Position numbers and translations under genes: made by a program
NCBI RefSeq assembly: GCF_003391395.1
Contig: NZ_CP024190.1
Coordinates: 3,658,001-3,722,000, forward strand
Reading direction: 5' to 3'
From: Mycobacterium marinum
GTDB lineage: Bacteria > Actinomycetota > Actinomycetes > Mycobacteriales > Mycobacteriaceae
Length of the DNA stretch: 64,000 bases
Notes under the pieces: generated by a model
What the model was told of the DNA's origin: nothing
What the model saw: the letters and a program-made list of their open reading frames with translations, nothing else
Database searches by the model: none
Shown: positions 9,581-18,023 of the stretch, one piece after another
How positions within the stretch are numbered: the first letter of the stretch is position 1
How the letters are laid out: each line of letters opens with the position of its first letter

Positions 9581-10522
9581 ATGATCAATCGGGAGAGCAC
9601 GGACGAGATCGGCAGCGATTCTTCGAGCCCGACCGTTCTCGACGTGCAGGGTTCCGGTGTGCAACCGCCGGTGGCCACTCGAGTCCGCCGGGCGTTCTGG
9701 CTGCTGGAGCGCTTCGCCCCCGCATTGGGGTCGCGGTGGGCGACCGAGCTGTGGTGCACCCCGCCGGTCCTGGAGTCAAGTTTGCGCATGCCGCCCGGCG
9801 TTCCGCCCGGCCAGCCACTGGAAGCGCACTGGAACGGGCATCGCATCGTCGGGGAAGCCTGGGGCGAGGGGCCACCGGTCTATCTCGTGCACGGCTGGGG
9901 CGGGCGTCGCCCGCACCTCGGCATGTTCATCAAACCTCTCGTCAAGTCCGGTCATCGCGTCATCGCGTTCGATCTGCCCAGCCATAACGAGTCCGATCCG
10001 GGCGCACTGGCACCGGGTCGCACCACCGCCATCGAGTGCGCCGAAGCGGTTGCCGCGATCATCCGAGAGCACGGGCCGGCCCGCGCTGTCGTCGCCCACT
10101 CACTCGGGGCCAACGCGACCGTATTCGCGGCGGCGTGGGGCACGACGGTCGGGCGTTTGGTGTTTCTCGCGCCAATGGGAGAGTTCCCGATCTATCTGGA
10201 TCTCTTCGCCGCGCGCCACGGCTTCGGCCGACGGATACGCGCCGGCCTGCAGCGCCGTCTTGAACGCCGCATCGGCATGCCTTTAGAGGACACCAACATG
10301 GTCCGGGTGGCCGCCCGGACCGACTATCCGCCGATGCTGCTCATCCACGACCCCGATGACCCCGAGACTCCATATGCGACGAGCGAGAAGATTGTTGCGT
10401 CCTGGCCAGGCGCGCGTTTGATGACGACACGGGGACTCGGCCGGCTGGCGCATTTCCGGATCCTGAGGCACAGCCCCGCGATTCGCGCGGGCGTCGAATT
10501 CATCGGTCCCGCACGGGTTTAA
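9581..10522 (+). CDS. Alpha/beta-hydrolase fold protein
   Basis: A 313-residue hydrolase of unknown substrate. It has the oxyanion-hole region VHGWGG near residue 107, the nucleophile elbow AHSLGA near 171, a candidate acidic residue in LLIHDPDDPETP and a late His in RLAHFRI, so the Ser-Asp-His triad appears complete. About 90 residues precede the fold. The ATG at 9581 follows GAAAGG with about 10-base spacing. It is isolated between transposase remnants and a vapC-like fragment, so context gives no pathway. Annotations such as esterase or thioesterase would be guesses. A link to the NRPS is possible but not supported by operon structure, because the genes are on opposite strands with IS debris between them. 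Confidence 0.8.
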   Translation: MINRESTDEIGSDSSSPTVLDVQGSGVQPPVATRVRRAFWLLERFAPALGSRWATELWCTPPVLESSLRMPPGVPPGQPLEAHWNGHRIVGEAWGEGPPVYLVHGWGGRRPHLGMFIKPLVKSGHRVIAFDLPSHNESDPGALAPGRTTAIECAEAVAAIIREHGPARAVVAHSLGANATVFAAAWGTTVGRLVFLAPMGEFPIYLDLFAARHGFGRRIRAGLQRRLERRIGMPLEDTNMVRVAARTDYPPMLLIHDPDDPETPYATSEKIVASWPGARLMTTRGLGRLAHFRILRHSPAIRAGVEFIGPARV

Positions 10523-10803
10523 GCATGCCGGGGGAACCCTGCCCGATCGGGGTTATCGCTGGTCGTCGGGGCGGCGTTGTCAGGCTGTGTGAATGCCGTG
10601 CTGATGCACAGTCGGCGCACACGATCCGGTAGATGGTCGCGGTCGGCGGTTACAGCGGCGACGTTGTGTGCGGTGCGGGCCCCCTCATCAGGATGACGAT
10701 GATCGCGCACATCAGGGCGACGGCGTCCTGGCCGCGGACGAATCGGCGTATCGGCCCGTTGCCACCCCACCTCCGCTCGATCGAGTTCGGGCTGGTGGTG
10801 AGG

Positions 10804-11085
10804 TCGTCATCACCGACCTAACCGAATCCGAGCTCGCCGAAGCCGAGCGTGACTGGGAGGACTTCTGGGCCGCCACCCGCCCCGTCGAACACACCACGAC
10901 GGTTGAACACCACGCCGACCACCTCGCCCGCGCCCATGCGTTACGCGGAGCCCAGGCTGTCCATCTGGCCAGCGCGTTGGCAGTCGGCGCCCCAGGCCTG
11001 ATCATCGCCGCATGGGACCGACGCCTCCACACCGGAGCCCAAGCCCCCAGGTGCCGAGTAGCCCCCCGCCCAACTCGACCCCTAG
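10804..11085 (+). pseudogene. VapC-like PIN-domain toxin, C-terminal remnant
   Basis: The readable stretch contains DLTESELAEAERDWEDFW and HALRGAQAVHLASALAVG, then LIIAAWDRRLHTGAQA, which matches the C-terminal half of mycobacterial VapC ribonucleases (AVHLASAL block and the acidic W-D segment). No N-terminal PIN strand with its first catalytic Asp and no VapB antitoxin could be found upstream. One extra C near 11065 shifts the frame just before the expected RVAPAQLDP ending, whose TAG is at 11083-11085. A toxin relic, not a working system. Confidence 0.6.
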
Positions 11086-11168
11086 CCCACCGCCCCGATA
11101 TCGGAGTGACTCAACCCCAGCACGGACGACGATCAGGTACCGATTCGCCAGGTCTCGACCCGTGTCGC

Positions 11169-11200
11169 AGTTCAGGTTCGCGACAGTTCAGGTTCGCGAC
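11169..11200. repeat. Tandem 16-bp direct repeat (two copies)
   Basis: Two exact head-to-tail copies of a 16-base unit starting A-G-T-T-C-A-G-G and ending C-G-C-G-A-C. Lies in non-coding accessory DNA. Possibly debris from a mobile element; function unknown. Confidence 0.8.
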
Positions 11201-11334
11201 AACGGAACCCAACAAATCTCGGCAGGCGCGGTAAGCATCACAGCATCAGCTTCTCGAAGTAGTCGGACAGGCTCAATCCGAGCCAATAAGCCGCACTAGC
11301 CAACAGGATCGGGCTCGAGCCACGGCATGGCGCG

Positions 11335-11736
11335 CTATTCGGCGCTGTCGTCACGCTTAGCGTCGGCGGACACCGTCGATTCTTCCGCAGTATCGGCGTC
11401 CTCTTGGCCCTCGGTGTCCTCTGGGCCCTCGGTGTCCTCGGAGCCCTCTTCGGCGTCCTCGACATCTTCGGCGGCCGGTTCCGCCTCGGCGTCATCGTCA
11501 GGGTATTCGACGTAGTCGGCCTCGCCGTCGGCATCGGCTGGTTGTTCGGCCTCATCCTGGTCTTTGCTGGCCGCCTCACGTTGCTGACGCTCCCTGAGGG
11601 CGTCAACGATCAGCAAGACCACACCCAGTGCACTGGCGCCGATGCACACCCACGCCACCAGCTGATTGCTGGTGACCACCGCGAACACCAGCGCAACGAG
11701 CCCAATGAGGGCTAAAACGAGGGCAATGATCAGCAT
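11335..11736 (-). CDS. Small membrane protein with acidic tail (Rv2144c-like)
   Basis: A 133-residue protein with two predicted membrane segments in the first half (LIIALVLALIGLVALVFAVV and a second around residues 28-48) and a long, highly acidic C-terminal tail rich in Glu, Asp and Ala with PED/TEG-type repeats. Its place immediately downstream of wag31 on the same strand matches Rv2144c of M. tuberculosis. No enzymatic motif is visible. The cytoplasmic side of the tail and any partner are unknown. Position next to the polar-growth gene suggests an envelope-related role, but that is only context. Confidence 0.85.
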   Translation of the reverse strand: MLIIALVLALIGLVALVFAVVTSNQLVAWVCIGASALGVVLLIVDALRERQQREAASKDQDEAEQPADADGEADYVEYPDDDAEAEPAAEDVEDAEEGSEDTEGPEDTEGQEDADTAEESTVSADAKRDDSAE

Positions 11737-11820
11737 CGGTCATCCTCCGGCCGGCGGGCAGCGACTGCCAAAACCTACCAGGGTTTGCGCGCCAGCCGGC
11801 CAGCCCGGCCCGTGTCCCGG

Positions 11821-12615
11821 CTAGTTGTTGCCCCGGTTGAATTGCTCGAACCCGCCGGCGTCCGCGCTCGAATCGACCGGCGCGGCCGATCCGCGCTGAC
11901 CGAGCTCCTCGAGCTGGGACTCCAGGTAGGTCTTGAGACGAGTCCGGTATTCGCGTTCGAATGTCCGCAGTTGCTCGAGGCGGCCTTCCAGCACGGTGCG
12001 CTGCTGGTTGATGGTGCCCATGATCTCGGAATGCTTGCGCTCCGCATCGGCCTGCAGGGCGTCCGCCTTCTCCTGGGCCTGCCGCAACTGGCTCTCCGAC
12101 CGGGCCTGCGCATCCGCTAGCATCCCATCGGCGCGCTGCCGGGCTTCGGTGACCGTTGTCTCGGCCGTGTGCCGGGCCTCGCTGAGGATTTGGTCGGCGT
12201 TGGCGCGGGCGTCGGACAGCATCTTGTCCGATTCGGCCTTAGCTGTGCTGGTGAGGCGGTCGGCGGTGTCTTGCGCCAGGCTCAGCACCCGGGCCGCCTT
12301 CATGGCCTGTTCCTCGTTGGTTGCGGCCGAGGCCACAGGCGCAGCGGGCTTTGCCGGCTCGGGCTCCGGCTCGTACACGGGCATGGCTTGGGTGGGCTGA
12401 GCGGTCACAGCAGCCCCGTCGCCAGCACCCGCGGCCAGCTCCTGGTCCAGCTCGGCGATCCGTTGACGCAGATCCGAATTCTCTTCGATCAGTCGAGTGA
12501 GCTCGTTCTCCACCAGGTCAAGGAAGGCGTCGACCTCATCTTCGTTGTACCCGCGCTTGCCGATAGGCGGCTTACTGAACGCCACATTGTGGACGTCGGC
12601 AGGTGTAAGCGGCAT
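11821..12615 (-). CDS. wag31: Wag31/DivIVA polar growth and septum-site protein
   Basis: Coiled-coil scaffold that marks the cell poles and directs peptidoglycan synthesis in actinobacteria. The N-terminal DivIVA membrane-binding domain is plain (MPLTPADVHNVAFSKPPIGK, then GYNEDEVDAFLDLVENELTR). A Pro/Glu-rich linker (residues ~60-95) is followed by a long Ala/Gln/Glu/Arg coiled coil to about residue 240 and a short tail. The ATG at 12615 has GAGGGG 7 bases upstream; an in-frame start five codons earlier lacks this. The length, 264 residues, fits the family. First gene after the ftsZ-sepF-yggT set, as in other mycobacteria, with a 256-bp upstream gap that probably holds its own promoter. Confidence 0.98.
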   Translation of the reverse strand: MPLTPADVHNVAFSKPPIGKRGYNEDEVDAFLDLVENELTRLIEENSDLRQRIAELDQELAAGAGDGAAVTAQPTQAMPVYEPEPEPAKPAAPVASAATNEEQAMKAARVLSLAQDTADRLTSTAKAESDKMLSDARANADQILSEARHTAETTVTEARQRADGMLADAQARSESQLRQAQEKADALQADAERKHSEIMGTINQQRTVLEGRLEQLRTFEREYRTRLKTYLESQLEELGQRGSAAPVDSSADAGGFEQFNRGNN

Positions 12616-12871
12616 TGTTTGTCCCCTCAAGTTCCTGGACGGTCAAACGATCTGGAAAGTGTAGAACGAACTGGCAGCAGTCGCGCAACTGCCGTCCATC
12701 CTGTCACACCAGACTCGGCGGTTGCCGATTGGACTAATAAATAAGGACCAATTTCAAACTCTCAGGCAAATAAATCACATTCCTTAGATTTGAAAATCAT
12801 GCCGGCCAAACTTGTCGCCAAATCGTGGCCGAACCGTCTCTCAACTAAGTCCAAATGGCGGCAGGGGCCAC

Positions 12872-13162
12872 TCAGGCGGCGGCACCGAATGCCAGCTGCA
12901 TCCCGATGAAGGCCACCAGCAGCAGCACCATGATGGAGAGATCGAAGCGCACCGCGCCGATGGTCAGTTGCGGGATCAGCCGGCGCAGCAGCTTCACCGG
13001 AGGATCGGTGATCGACATGATGATCTCGAGGATCACCACCGTGAAACCGGTGGGGCGCCAGTCACGACTGAACGAACGAATGAACTCGACGACAACCCGA
13101 GCGATGAGCAGCAGCCAGAAGATGAACAGCGCAAACCCGAGAATCTGGAAAAACAGCACCAA
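12872..13162 (-). CDS. yggT: YggT family membrane protein
   Basis: A 96-residue hydrophobic protein with two membrane helices (near residues 2-24 and 72-94) separated by the family signature SITDPPVKLLRRLIPQ. It is the YggT gene routinely found between sepF and wag31 in actinobacteria (Rv2146c). Function is not defined; roles in osmotic tolerance and division-site organisation have been proposed for the family. Start is TTG at 13162 (the next codon is GTG). Confidence 0.95.
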   Translation of the reverse strand: MVLFFQILGFALFIFWLLLIARVVVEFIRSFSRDWRPTGFTVVILEIIMSITDPPVKLLRRLIPQLTIGAVRFDLSIMVLLLVAFIGMQLAFGAAA

Positions 13163-13339
13163 CGAGAGCCTGACCTTACCGATTCGGATACGAGGACGCC
13201 GCCCGTGCGGTCGGCAAGCGCAAGCCTACCGACCAGCCCAACGGCACACATCGCATAGGTTCACCGCAGCCGGCCCCGACGAGCGGACAGCCCGTCAGGC
13301 CGAGCTGCGACCTGCCGGGCTGAACAGCAGCAGATTTGT

Positions 13340-14011
13340 CTATTGGTAAGCGTAGAAGCCGGTTTCGGCGATCCGACGACGCTCCTCCGGGGTTACGTCC
13401 ACGTCTGCGGGCGAGAGCAGGAAGACCTTGGTGGCAACCTTGTCGAACGATCCGCGCAGCGCGAAGGCCAAACCGGCCGCGAAGTCGACCAGCCGCTTGG
13501 CGTCGGCGTTGTCCATCGACACCAAGTCCATGATCACCGGCGTGCCGTCGCGGAACCGCTCACCGATGGTGCGTGCCTCGCTGTAATCCTTGGGGCGCAG
13601 TGTGGTGATCTTCGACAACGGATGACCTTCCTCGAACATCATCGCCATCCGGCGCGGGTCCATCGCCAGCGAGCCGCGGGTGGGGTTGCGCAACCACGAC
13701 CCGAAGCGCGGCCGGGCCATATCGGCCCGGTCGAACTCGCGCGGCTGGAATCGCGCTTCATCGGGGTATCCACCCCGATAGCCGCCCGGCGGTGGATAGT
13801 CGGCCGGCTCGCCGCGCAAATCGGCGCGCATATCGGCACGAGGATCGCGGCGCGGGTCTTCGAAATCGCGCCCTTCATAACGACCGTAATCATCCTCGAA
13901 TCGAGGACGCGAATAGCCGCGGGAAGGCCCGCGGTCGTCGTAATACTCGTCGTCGTAATCCTCCATCGGAGCCATACCGAAGTAGGCCTTGACCTTGTGC
14001 AGAGTGCTCAT
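13340..14011 (-). CDS. sepF: SepF, FtsZ membrane-anchor division protein
   Basis: SepF bundles FtsZ filaments and, in actinobacteria lacking FtsA, tethers them to the membrane. The 223-residue protein has the N-terminal amphipathic segment ([15 protein letters not shown]), a long Asp/Arg/Tyr/Pro-rich disordered linker (residues ~18-125) and the C-terminal SepF fold ([17 protein letters not shown], then [20 protein letters not shown] and [10 protein letters not shown]). The ATG at 14011 follows an A-G-A-A-G-G-G-G stretch. It lies downstream of the yggS-like gene and upstream of yggT in the same direction, the usual mycobacterial order. Confidence 0.97.
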
Positions 14012-14075
14012 CGCTGACCCCTTCTAGCCCTGGGATATTTGTTGTCTGTGATGAAGGTGTGACTACAGTGACTTT

Positions 14076-14861
14076 TCACGGTGACCGTAACCGCCGCGAA
14101 CCCAATAGCGCGGTACCGACACGCACACACGTCGATCCATGTTTCACGGCGATCTCGAGGTCATCGGACATACCGGCGGAAAGTCGCACCGCCGTAGGGA
14201 ACGACTCGAGCACTCGACTGTGTTCGGATTGCAGCCGCTCAAAGGCCTTTTCCTGGTCCCAATCGCGGGGCGGAACACCCATCAAACCGATCAGCTCGAG
14301 GCTCTGCGCATCGCTGACCTGGGCGCAGATCCGGTCCACCGCACCGGGGTCGGTCATGTCGACACCGCCGCGGGAGACGTCGCCGTCAAGGCTCACTTGG
14401 ACATACACGCGCAACGGATTGCCGCGCCGACGATCGGCTATCGCCGTGGTTATCGCTCGGTCCAGCGCTGTCACCAGTTGGGGGGTGTCGATCGAGTGAG
14501 CGGTGTGCGCCCAGTTTGCTAGCGAACGGACCTTGTTCCGCTGAATCTGGCCCACCATGTGCCAGTGAATCCCCCGCGATCCCGACCGCATGGGAGCGGA
14601 AAACATCCGGGCCAGCTCGGCGACCTTTGCCGAAGCCTCCTGGTCCCTCGACTCCCCCACGGCTCGGCAACCCAGTCGCGCCAAGATGGCAACATCGGTC
14701 GCCGGGAAGAACTTGGTAATCGGCAGCAGCTCAATTTCACTGACCTTGCGCCCCGCCGCCTCGGCGGCCGCGGCGAGTCGCGACCGCACCACCGCCAACG
14801 CGTGCGTCAGTTCTGACTGACGCTCCCCGTGCGCTGAAATGTCCACGACCATCGCGGTCAT
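14076..14861 (-). CDS. YggS-family pyridoxal-phosphate homeostasis protein
   Basis: Non-catalytic PLP-binding protein with an alanine-racemase-like barrel. Motifs: LLPITKF containing the PLP lysine near residue 45, HWHMVGQIQRNK, VYVQVSLDGD, GLMGVPP and, near the C-terminus, LSAGMSDDLEIAVKHGST with VRVGTALLG. The start was placed at ATG 14861 because it overlaps the pgeF stop as ATGA, typical of this operon. Longer in-frame extensions read the pgeF coding region. About 261 residues, normal for the family. Corresponds to Rv2148c. Confidence 0.95.
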   Translation of the reverse strand: MTAMVVDISAHGERQSELTHALAVVRSRLAAAAEAAGRKVSEIELLPITKFFPATDVAILARLGCRAVGESRDQEASAKVAELARMFSAPMRSGSRGIHWHMVGQIQRNKVRSLANWAHTAHSIDTPQLVTALDRAITTAIADRRRGNPLRVYVQVSLDGDVSRGGVDMTDPGAVDRICAQVSDAQSLELIGLMGVPPRDWDQEKAFERLQSEHSRVLESFPTAVRLSAGMSDDLEIAVKHGSTCVRVGTALLGSRRLRSP

Positions 14862-15646
14862 TCCATCCACACCAGCGACGCCAGCCGCCCCGTGGGCGCA
14901 CCGCGTCGATGGCTGAAAAGGGTCGGGTCCGCCACCGTGCAACGGGGGTCGACATCGATGGACTTCACACCCAAGTCCCCCAGCTGGCGGGCAATTCCGG
15001 CGCGCAGGTCCAGCGCGGCCGTCCCGGCAGCACTGGTGGTCCGGCTGCCCGGCAACGCCGCCTCGACCTCGTCGGCCATCGCCGCGGGAACTTCGTAGTT
15101 GCGCCCGCTGGCCGCCGGACCCAGGAATGCCGAAATGTCGCCGGGCTGCGCGCCCAGCGCCTGCATGGCCTCCACCGTGCGCGCCACGATGCCGCGCTGT
15201 GCGCCCACCCGGCCGGCATGGACGGCCGCGGTGACGCCCGCCCGCGCGTCGGCCATCAACACCGGCACGCAGTCGGCGGTCAGCACCGCCAACGCCAGGC
15301 CGGGAACCTTGGTCACCAACGCGTCGGTGTCATCGAAAGCGTTGTCGCGCGGCGCGTCGACCACCTCAACCCGGTCACCGTGGACCTGGTTCATCCACAC
15401 CACTCGTTCGGTGGGCATACCGATGGTGGCGGCCAGCCGGGCTCGGTTGGCCGCCACGGAGGCCGGGTCATCACCGACGTGGTCACCGAGGTTGAAGGAG
15501 TCGAACGGCGGCTTGGACACACCGCCCTTCCGAGTGGTAGTCACCCGGCGGATTCGAACGCTCACCCCACCAGTATCCGGATTCGACTGCCGACCAGGCT
15601 GCGGCGCGGTCCGGCCGCGGCCGGTTTGTCGCGTTCTGGCAAGCAA
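14858..15646 (-). CDS. pgeF: PgeF/YfiH-type multicopper polyphenol oxidoreductase (laccase) domain protein
   Basis: Family linked to peptidoglycan editing in E. coli (removal of L-Ser-containing UDP-MurNAc precursors). Visible family motifs are TRKGGVSKPPFDSFNLG, the metal-site region VVWMNQVHGDRV, LTADCVPVLM, AVHAGRVGAQ and CTVADPTLFSHRR. TTG 15646 is preferred as start: GAGGG lies 6 bases upstream, and the start falls 10 bases after the ftsZ stop. Upstream codons would overlap ftsZ. The product of about 262 residues matches Rv2149c. Usual position directly after ftsZ. Confidence 0.93.
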   Translation of the reverse strand: MLARTRQTGRGRTAPQPGRQSNPDTGGVSVRIRRVTTTRKGGVSKPPFDSFNLGDHVGDDPASVAANRARLAATIGMPTERVVWMNQVHGDRVEVVDAPRDNAFDDTDALVTKVPGLALAVLTADCVPVLMADARAGVTAAVHAGRVGAQRGIVARTVEAMQALGAQPGDISAFLGPAASGRNYEVPAAMADEVEAALPGSRTTSAAGTAALDLRAGIARQLGDLGVKSIDVDPRCTVADPTLFSHRRGAPTGRLASLVWME

Positions 15647-15656
15647 ATTGAGACCC

Positions 15657-16817
15657 TCAACGGCGCATGAAGGGTGGCACATCGACGTCGTCGTCATCGC
15701 CGCCAATGCTCAACGTCGCGCCATTGGTATGCAGCGGCACGCTGACCGCGTCGACCGGCTCGAACAACGTCGAGCTGAGCTTGCCCGCCTTGGCCGACTC
15801 GATCCGATGCGCGCCCCCGGTCTCCCCGGGTGCGGCGCCGGTCGCGCCCGCCACGGGCTTGCGGCCCGGTCCACTGGCGTCGAAGCCCGCTGCGATCACG
15901 GTCACCCGCACCTCGTCGCCCAGCGAATCGTCGATGACGGTTCCGAAGATGATGTTGGCGTCTGGGTGGGCGGCATCCTGTACCAATGACGCCGCCTCGT
16001 TGATCTCGAACAGGCCCAGGTCGCTGCCACCGGCAATCGACATCAGCACGCCCTGGGCGCCCTCCATCGACGCTTCCAACAGCGGCGAATTGATGGCAAT
16101 TTCGGCGGCTTTGAGTGATCGACCATCGCCCCGGGCCGACCCGATGCCCATCAGTGCGGTACCGGCACCAGACATGATGCCCTTGACGTCGGCGAAGTCG
16201 ACGTTGATCAGGCCTGGCGTGGTGATCAGGTCGGTGATGCCCTGCACACCGTTGAGCAGCACCTCGTCGGCGCTACGGAACGCGTCCATCAGGGATACGG
16301 CGGCGTCCCCCATCTGCAGCAGCCGGTCATTGGGGATCACGATGAGGGTGTCGCAGCTTTCCCGCAAAGCCGCTATACCGTTCTCCGCCTGGTTGCTACG
16401 GCGCTTGCCCTCGAAGGAGAACGGCCGGGTCACCACGCCTACGGTCAACGCACCAAGCTTGCGCGCGATGCTGGCCACCACGGGCGCACCGCCGGTGCCG
16501 GTGCCACCACCTTCGCCGGCGGTGACGAACACCATGTCGGCGCCGCGTAGCAGCTCCTCGATTTCATCCTTGGCGTCTTCGGCGGCTCGGCGTCCGACCT
16601 CTGGGTCGGCACCGGCGCCGAGTCCCCGGGTCGAGTCACGGCCGACGTCGAGCTTGACATCGGCATCGCTCATCAACAACGCCTGCGCGTCGGTGTTGAT
16701 CGCGATGAACTCCACGCCTTTGAGGCCCTGTTCGATCATGCGGTTGACAGCGTTGACGCCGCCACCACCGATACCAACGACCTTGATGACAGCCAAGTAG
16801 TTATGCGGGGGGGTCAT
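15657..16817 (-). CDS. ftsZ: Cell division GTPase FtsZ
   Basis: Tubulin homologue that forms the Z-ring. Shows the GTP-binding region VGIGGGGVNAVNRMI, the tubulin signature GGGTGTGG near residue 104, the NxDFAD/T7 loop region (INVDFADVKGIMSG) and the C-terminal peptide DDVDVPPFMRR used for partner binding. Two ATGs are adjacent (16820 and 16817); the second gives MTPPHNYLAVIK as in M. tuberculosis. Compared with the M. tuberculosis protein as I remember it, the linker has about seven extra residues around VAGATGAAPGETGG. Translation precedes pgeF by 10 bases. Confidence 0.99.
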   Translation of the reverse strand: MTPPHNYLAVIKVVGIGGGGVNAVNRMIEQGLKGVEFIAINTDAQALLMSDADVKLDVGRDSTRGLGAGADPEVGRRAAEDAKDEIEELLRGADMVFVTAGEGGGTGTGGAPVVASIARKLGALTVGVVTRPFSFEGKRRSNQAENGIAALRESCDTLIVIPNDRLLQMGDAAVSLMDAFRSADEVLLNGVQGITDLITTPGLINVDFADVKGIMSGAGTALMGIGSARGDGRSLKAAEIAINSPLLEASMEGAQGVLMSIAGGSDLGLFEINEAASLVQDAAHPDANIIFGTVIDDSLGDEVRVTVIAAGFDASGPGRKPVAGATGAAPGETGGAHRIESAKAGKLSSTLFEPVDAVSVPLHTNGATLSIGGDDDDVDVPPFMRR

Positions 16818-16820
16818 CAT

Positions 16821-17066
16821 TCGTCTTCCTCCCTGACGGGCTCAGTTCTCCTGCGGTGTGTCTGCTTGCAAAACCCTCAACCTCAACCATAGAGTTAGAG
16901 TTATGTCAAGTAGTTCCGCGTAACCAGAACCGTATGGGTACGACGGGAACTAGCCGTGCAGGCGCGCCGACGCGTCATGCGCATTTTTTTGTGCCCTACC
17001 GCTGAGCGCGGCGTCAGGTCGGGCGCCGAATGCGAATCGGGTCGGGCTCTCGCGGCGGGTTGCGGA
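16821..17066 (-). promoter_or_regulatory. ftsQ-ftsZ intergenic region, probable ftsZ promoter(s)
   Basis: The only sizeable gap (246 bp) inside the otherwise overlapping murE-ftsZ run. It contains an AT-rich patch at 16886-16912. On the coding strand this has T-T-G-A-C-A at 16909-16904 and T-A-T-G-G-T at 16891-16886, but their 12-base spacing is too short to be one promoter. Mycobacterial ftsZ is known to have its own promoters here; exact start sites cannot be called from sequence. Confidence 0.45.
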
Positions 17067-18023
17067 CTACTTCACGGTCGGCAGATCGGGGCTGGACACG
17101 TCGTAAGTCCGCCCTGGCTGCGTCAATAACGCCGCTAGCTTCTCCGCCTTCTCCTCGGCACGATCGGTGGTCCCCCAGATCACCACTCGCCCGTCGGCGA
17201 GCGTCAGAGTGATCGATGACACAGACGGAGCAGCGATCCGGCCCACTTGGCCGGCGACCTCGGGACGCAGCGCGGTCAATACCTCCAACGCAGCCAGCGT
17301 GGCGGGATCGGTCGGACCCGGATCATCGACGTCGAGGTAGGGCAGCGCGGGTGGCGGCGGACCGGTCGCAAAATCCACCCCGTCGCGGTCGAACAGGTGC
17401 GGGCCGTCCGGGAAATCCTTCACCACCAGCGGCACCCGCTCCACAATGGTGATCCGGAGCGCCGATGGGTATTGGCGCTGCACCCGCGCACTGGCCACCC
17501 GACGGATCGTCGCTACTCGGTCGGCGACATCTTTGGTGTTGATCTGCAGTAACGGGGTCCCGGTCGGCACACTCGCCGCGCCGAGCACTTCCTCGCGGGT
17601 CACCGTGCCGACCCCCGTGACTACGACATCGCGAGCCGACATCGCCGGGGTGAAGTAGAGCACCAGCCCCAACCCCACACCCACCACCACCAACGCCACG
17701 GTGGCCAGCAGCATTTTCAAGCCGCGAACGACGCCACGAGCGACCGGCTGAGGTTCCTTGGCGACGTGGCCGCGAGCGCGCCGCTTGGCGTCGCGCCGAG
17801 CCTCCTCGATCGCGATCGCGCGAGCCTCGGCGGCACGGCGTTCGGCGCGTTCACGACGGGCGCGACGGCGTGGTCCCTCGAATTCGTCCTGATCCTCGGC
17901 TTGGTCCGCGGCCTCCTGCGGCTCCTGAGAATCGATGGCGATCGGTACGGTGGCCGGTTCGCGCTCGTCGTCCAGGTCGTCGGCGACCACGTCGGTCGAT
18001 CGGCCGTCGCTAGCTTCGGTCAC
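17067..18023 (-). CDS. ftsQ: Cell division protein FtsQ
   Basis: Bitopic divisome protein. The 318-residue product has a long charged N-terminal cytoplasmic region rich in Glu/Asp then Arg (residues 1-95), one membrane helix (MLLATVALVVVGVGLGLVLY near 108-127), a POTRA domain (ARDVVVTGVGTVTREEV onward) and the FtsQ beta domain (RVASARVQRQYPSALRITIV, VERVPLVV). Start GTG 18023 overlaps the murC stop by four bases (GTGA). It is followed by the ftsZ promoter region. Confidence 0.96.
   Translation of the reverse strand: MTEASDGRSTDVVADDLDDEREPATVPIAIDSQEPQEAADQAEDQDEFEGPRRRARRERAERRAAEARAIAIEEARRDAKRRARGHVAKEPQPVARGVVRGLKMLLATVALVVVGVGLGLVLYFTPAMSARDVVVTGVGTVTREEVLGAASVPTGTPLLQINTKDVADRVATIRRVASARVQRQYPSALRITIVERVPLVVKDFPDGPHLFDRDGVDFATGPPPPALPYLDVDDPGPTDPATLAALEVLTALRPEVAGQVGRIAAPSVSSITLTLADGRVVIWGTTDRAEEKAEKLAALLTQPGRTYDVSSPDLPTVK

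Larger units (their letters stand above)
10523..11334. other. Gene-poor accessory interval
   Basis: Apart from the vapC-like remnant and the 16-bp tandem repeat, I see no intact gene here. It marks the junction between the variable left part of the window and the conserved division-gene block. Confidence 0.6.

Noticed and set aside
15667..16800. 377-codon plus-strand open frame
   Set aside because: Exactly antisense to ftsZ; Ser/Pro/Ala-rich composition typical of high-GC shadow frames, no motifs.
16886..16909. T-T-G-A-C-A and T-A-T-G-G-T as one sigma-70-type ftsZ promoter
   Set aside because: Spacing is only 12 bases; kept only as an AT-rich candidate region.
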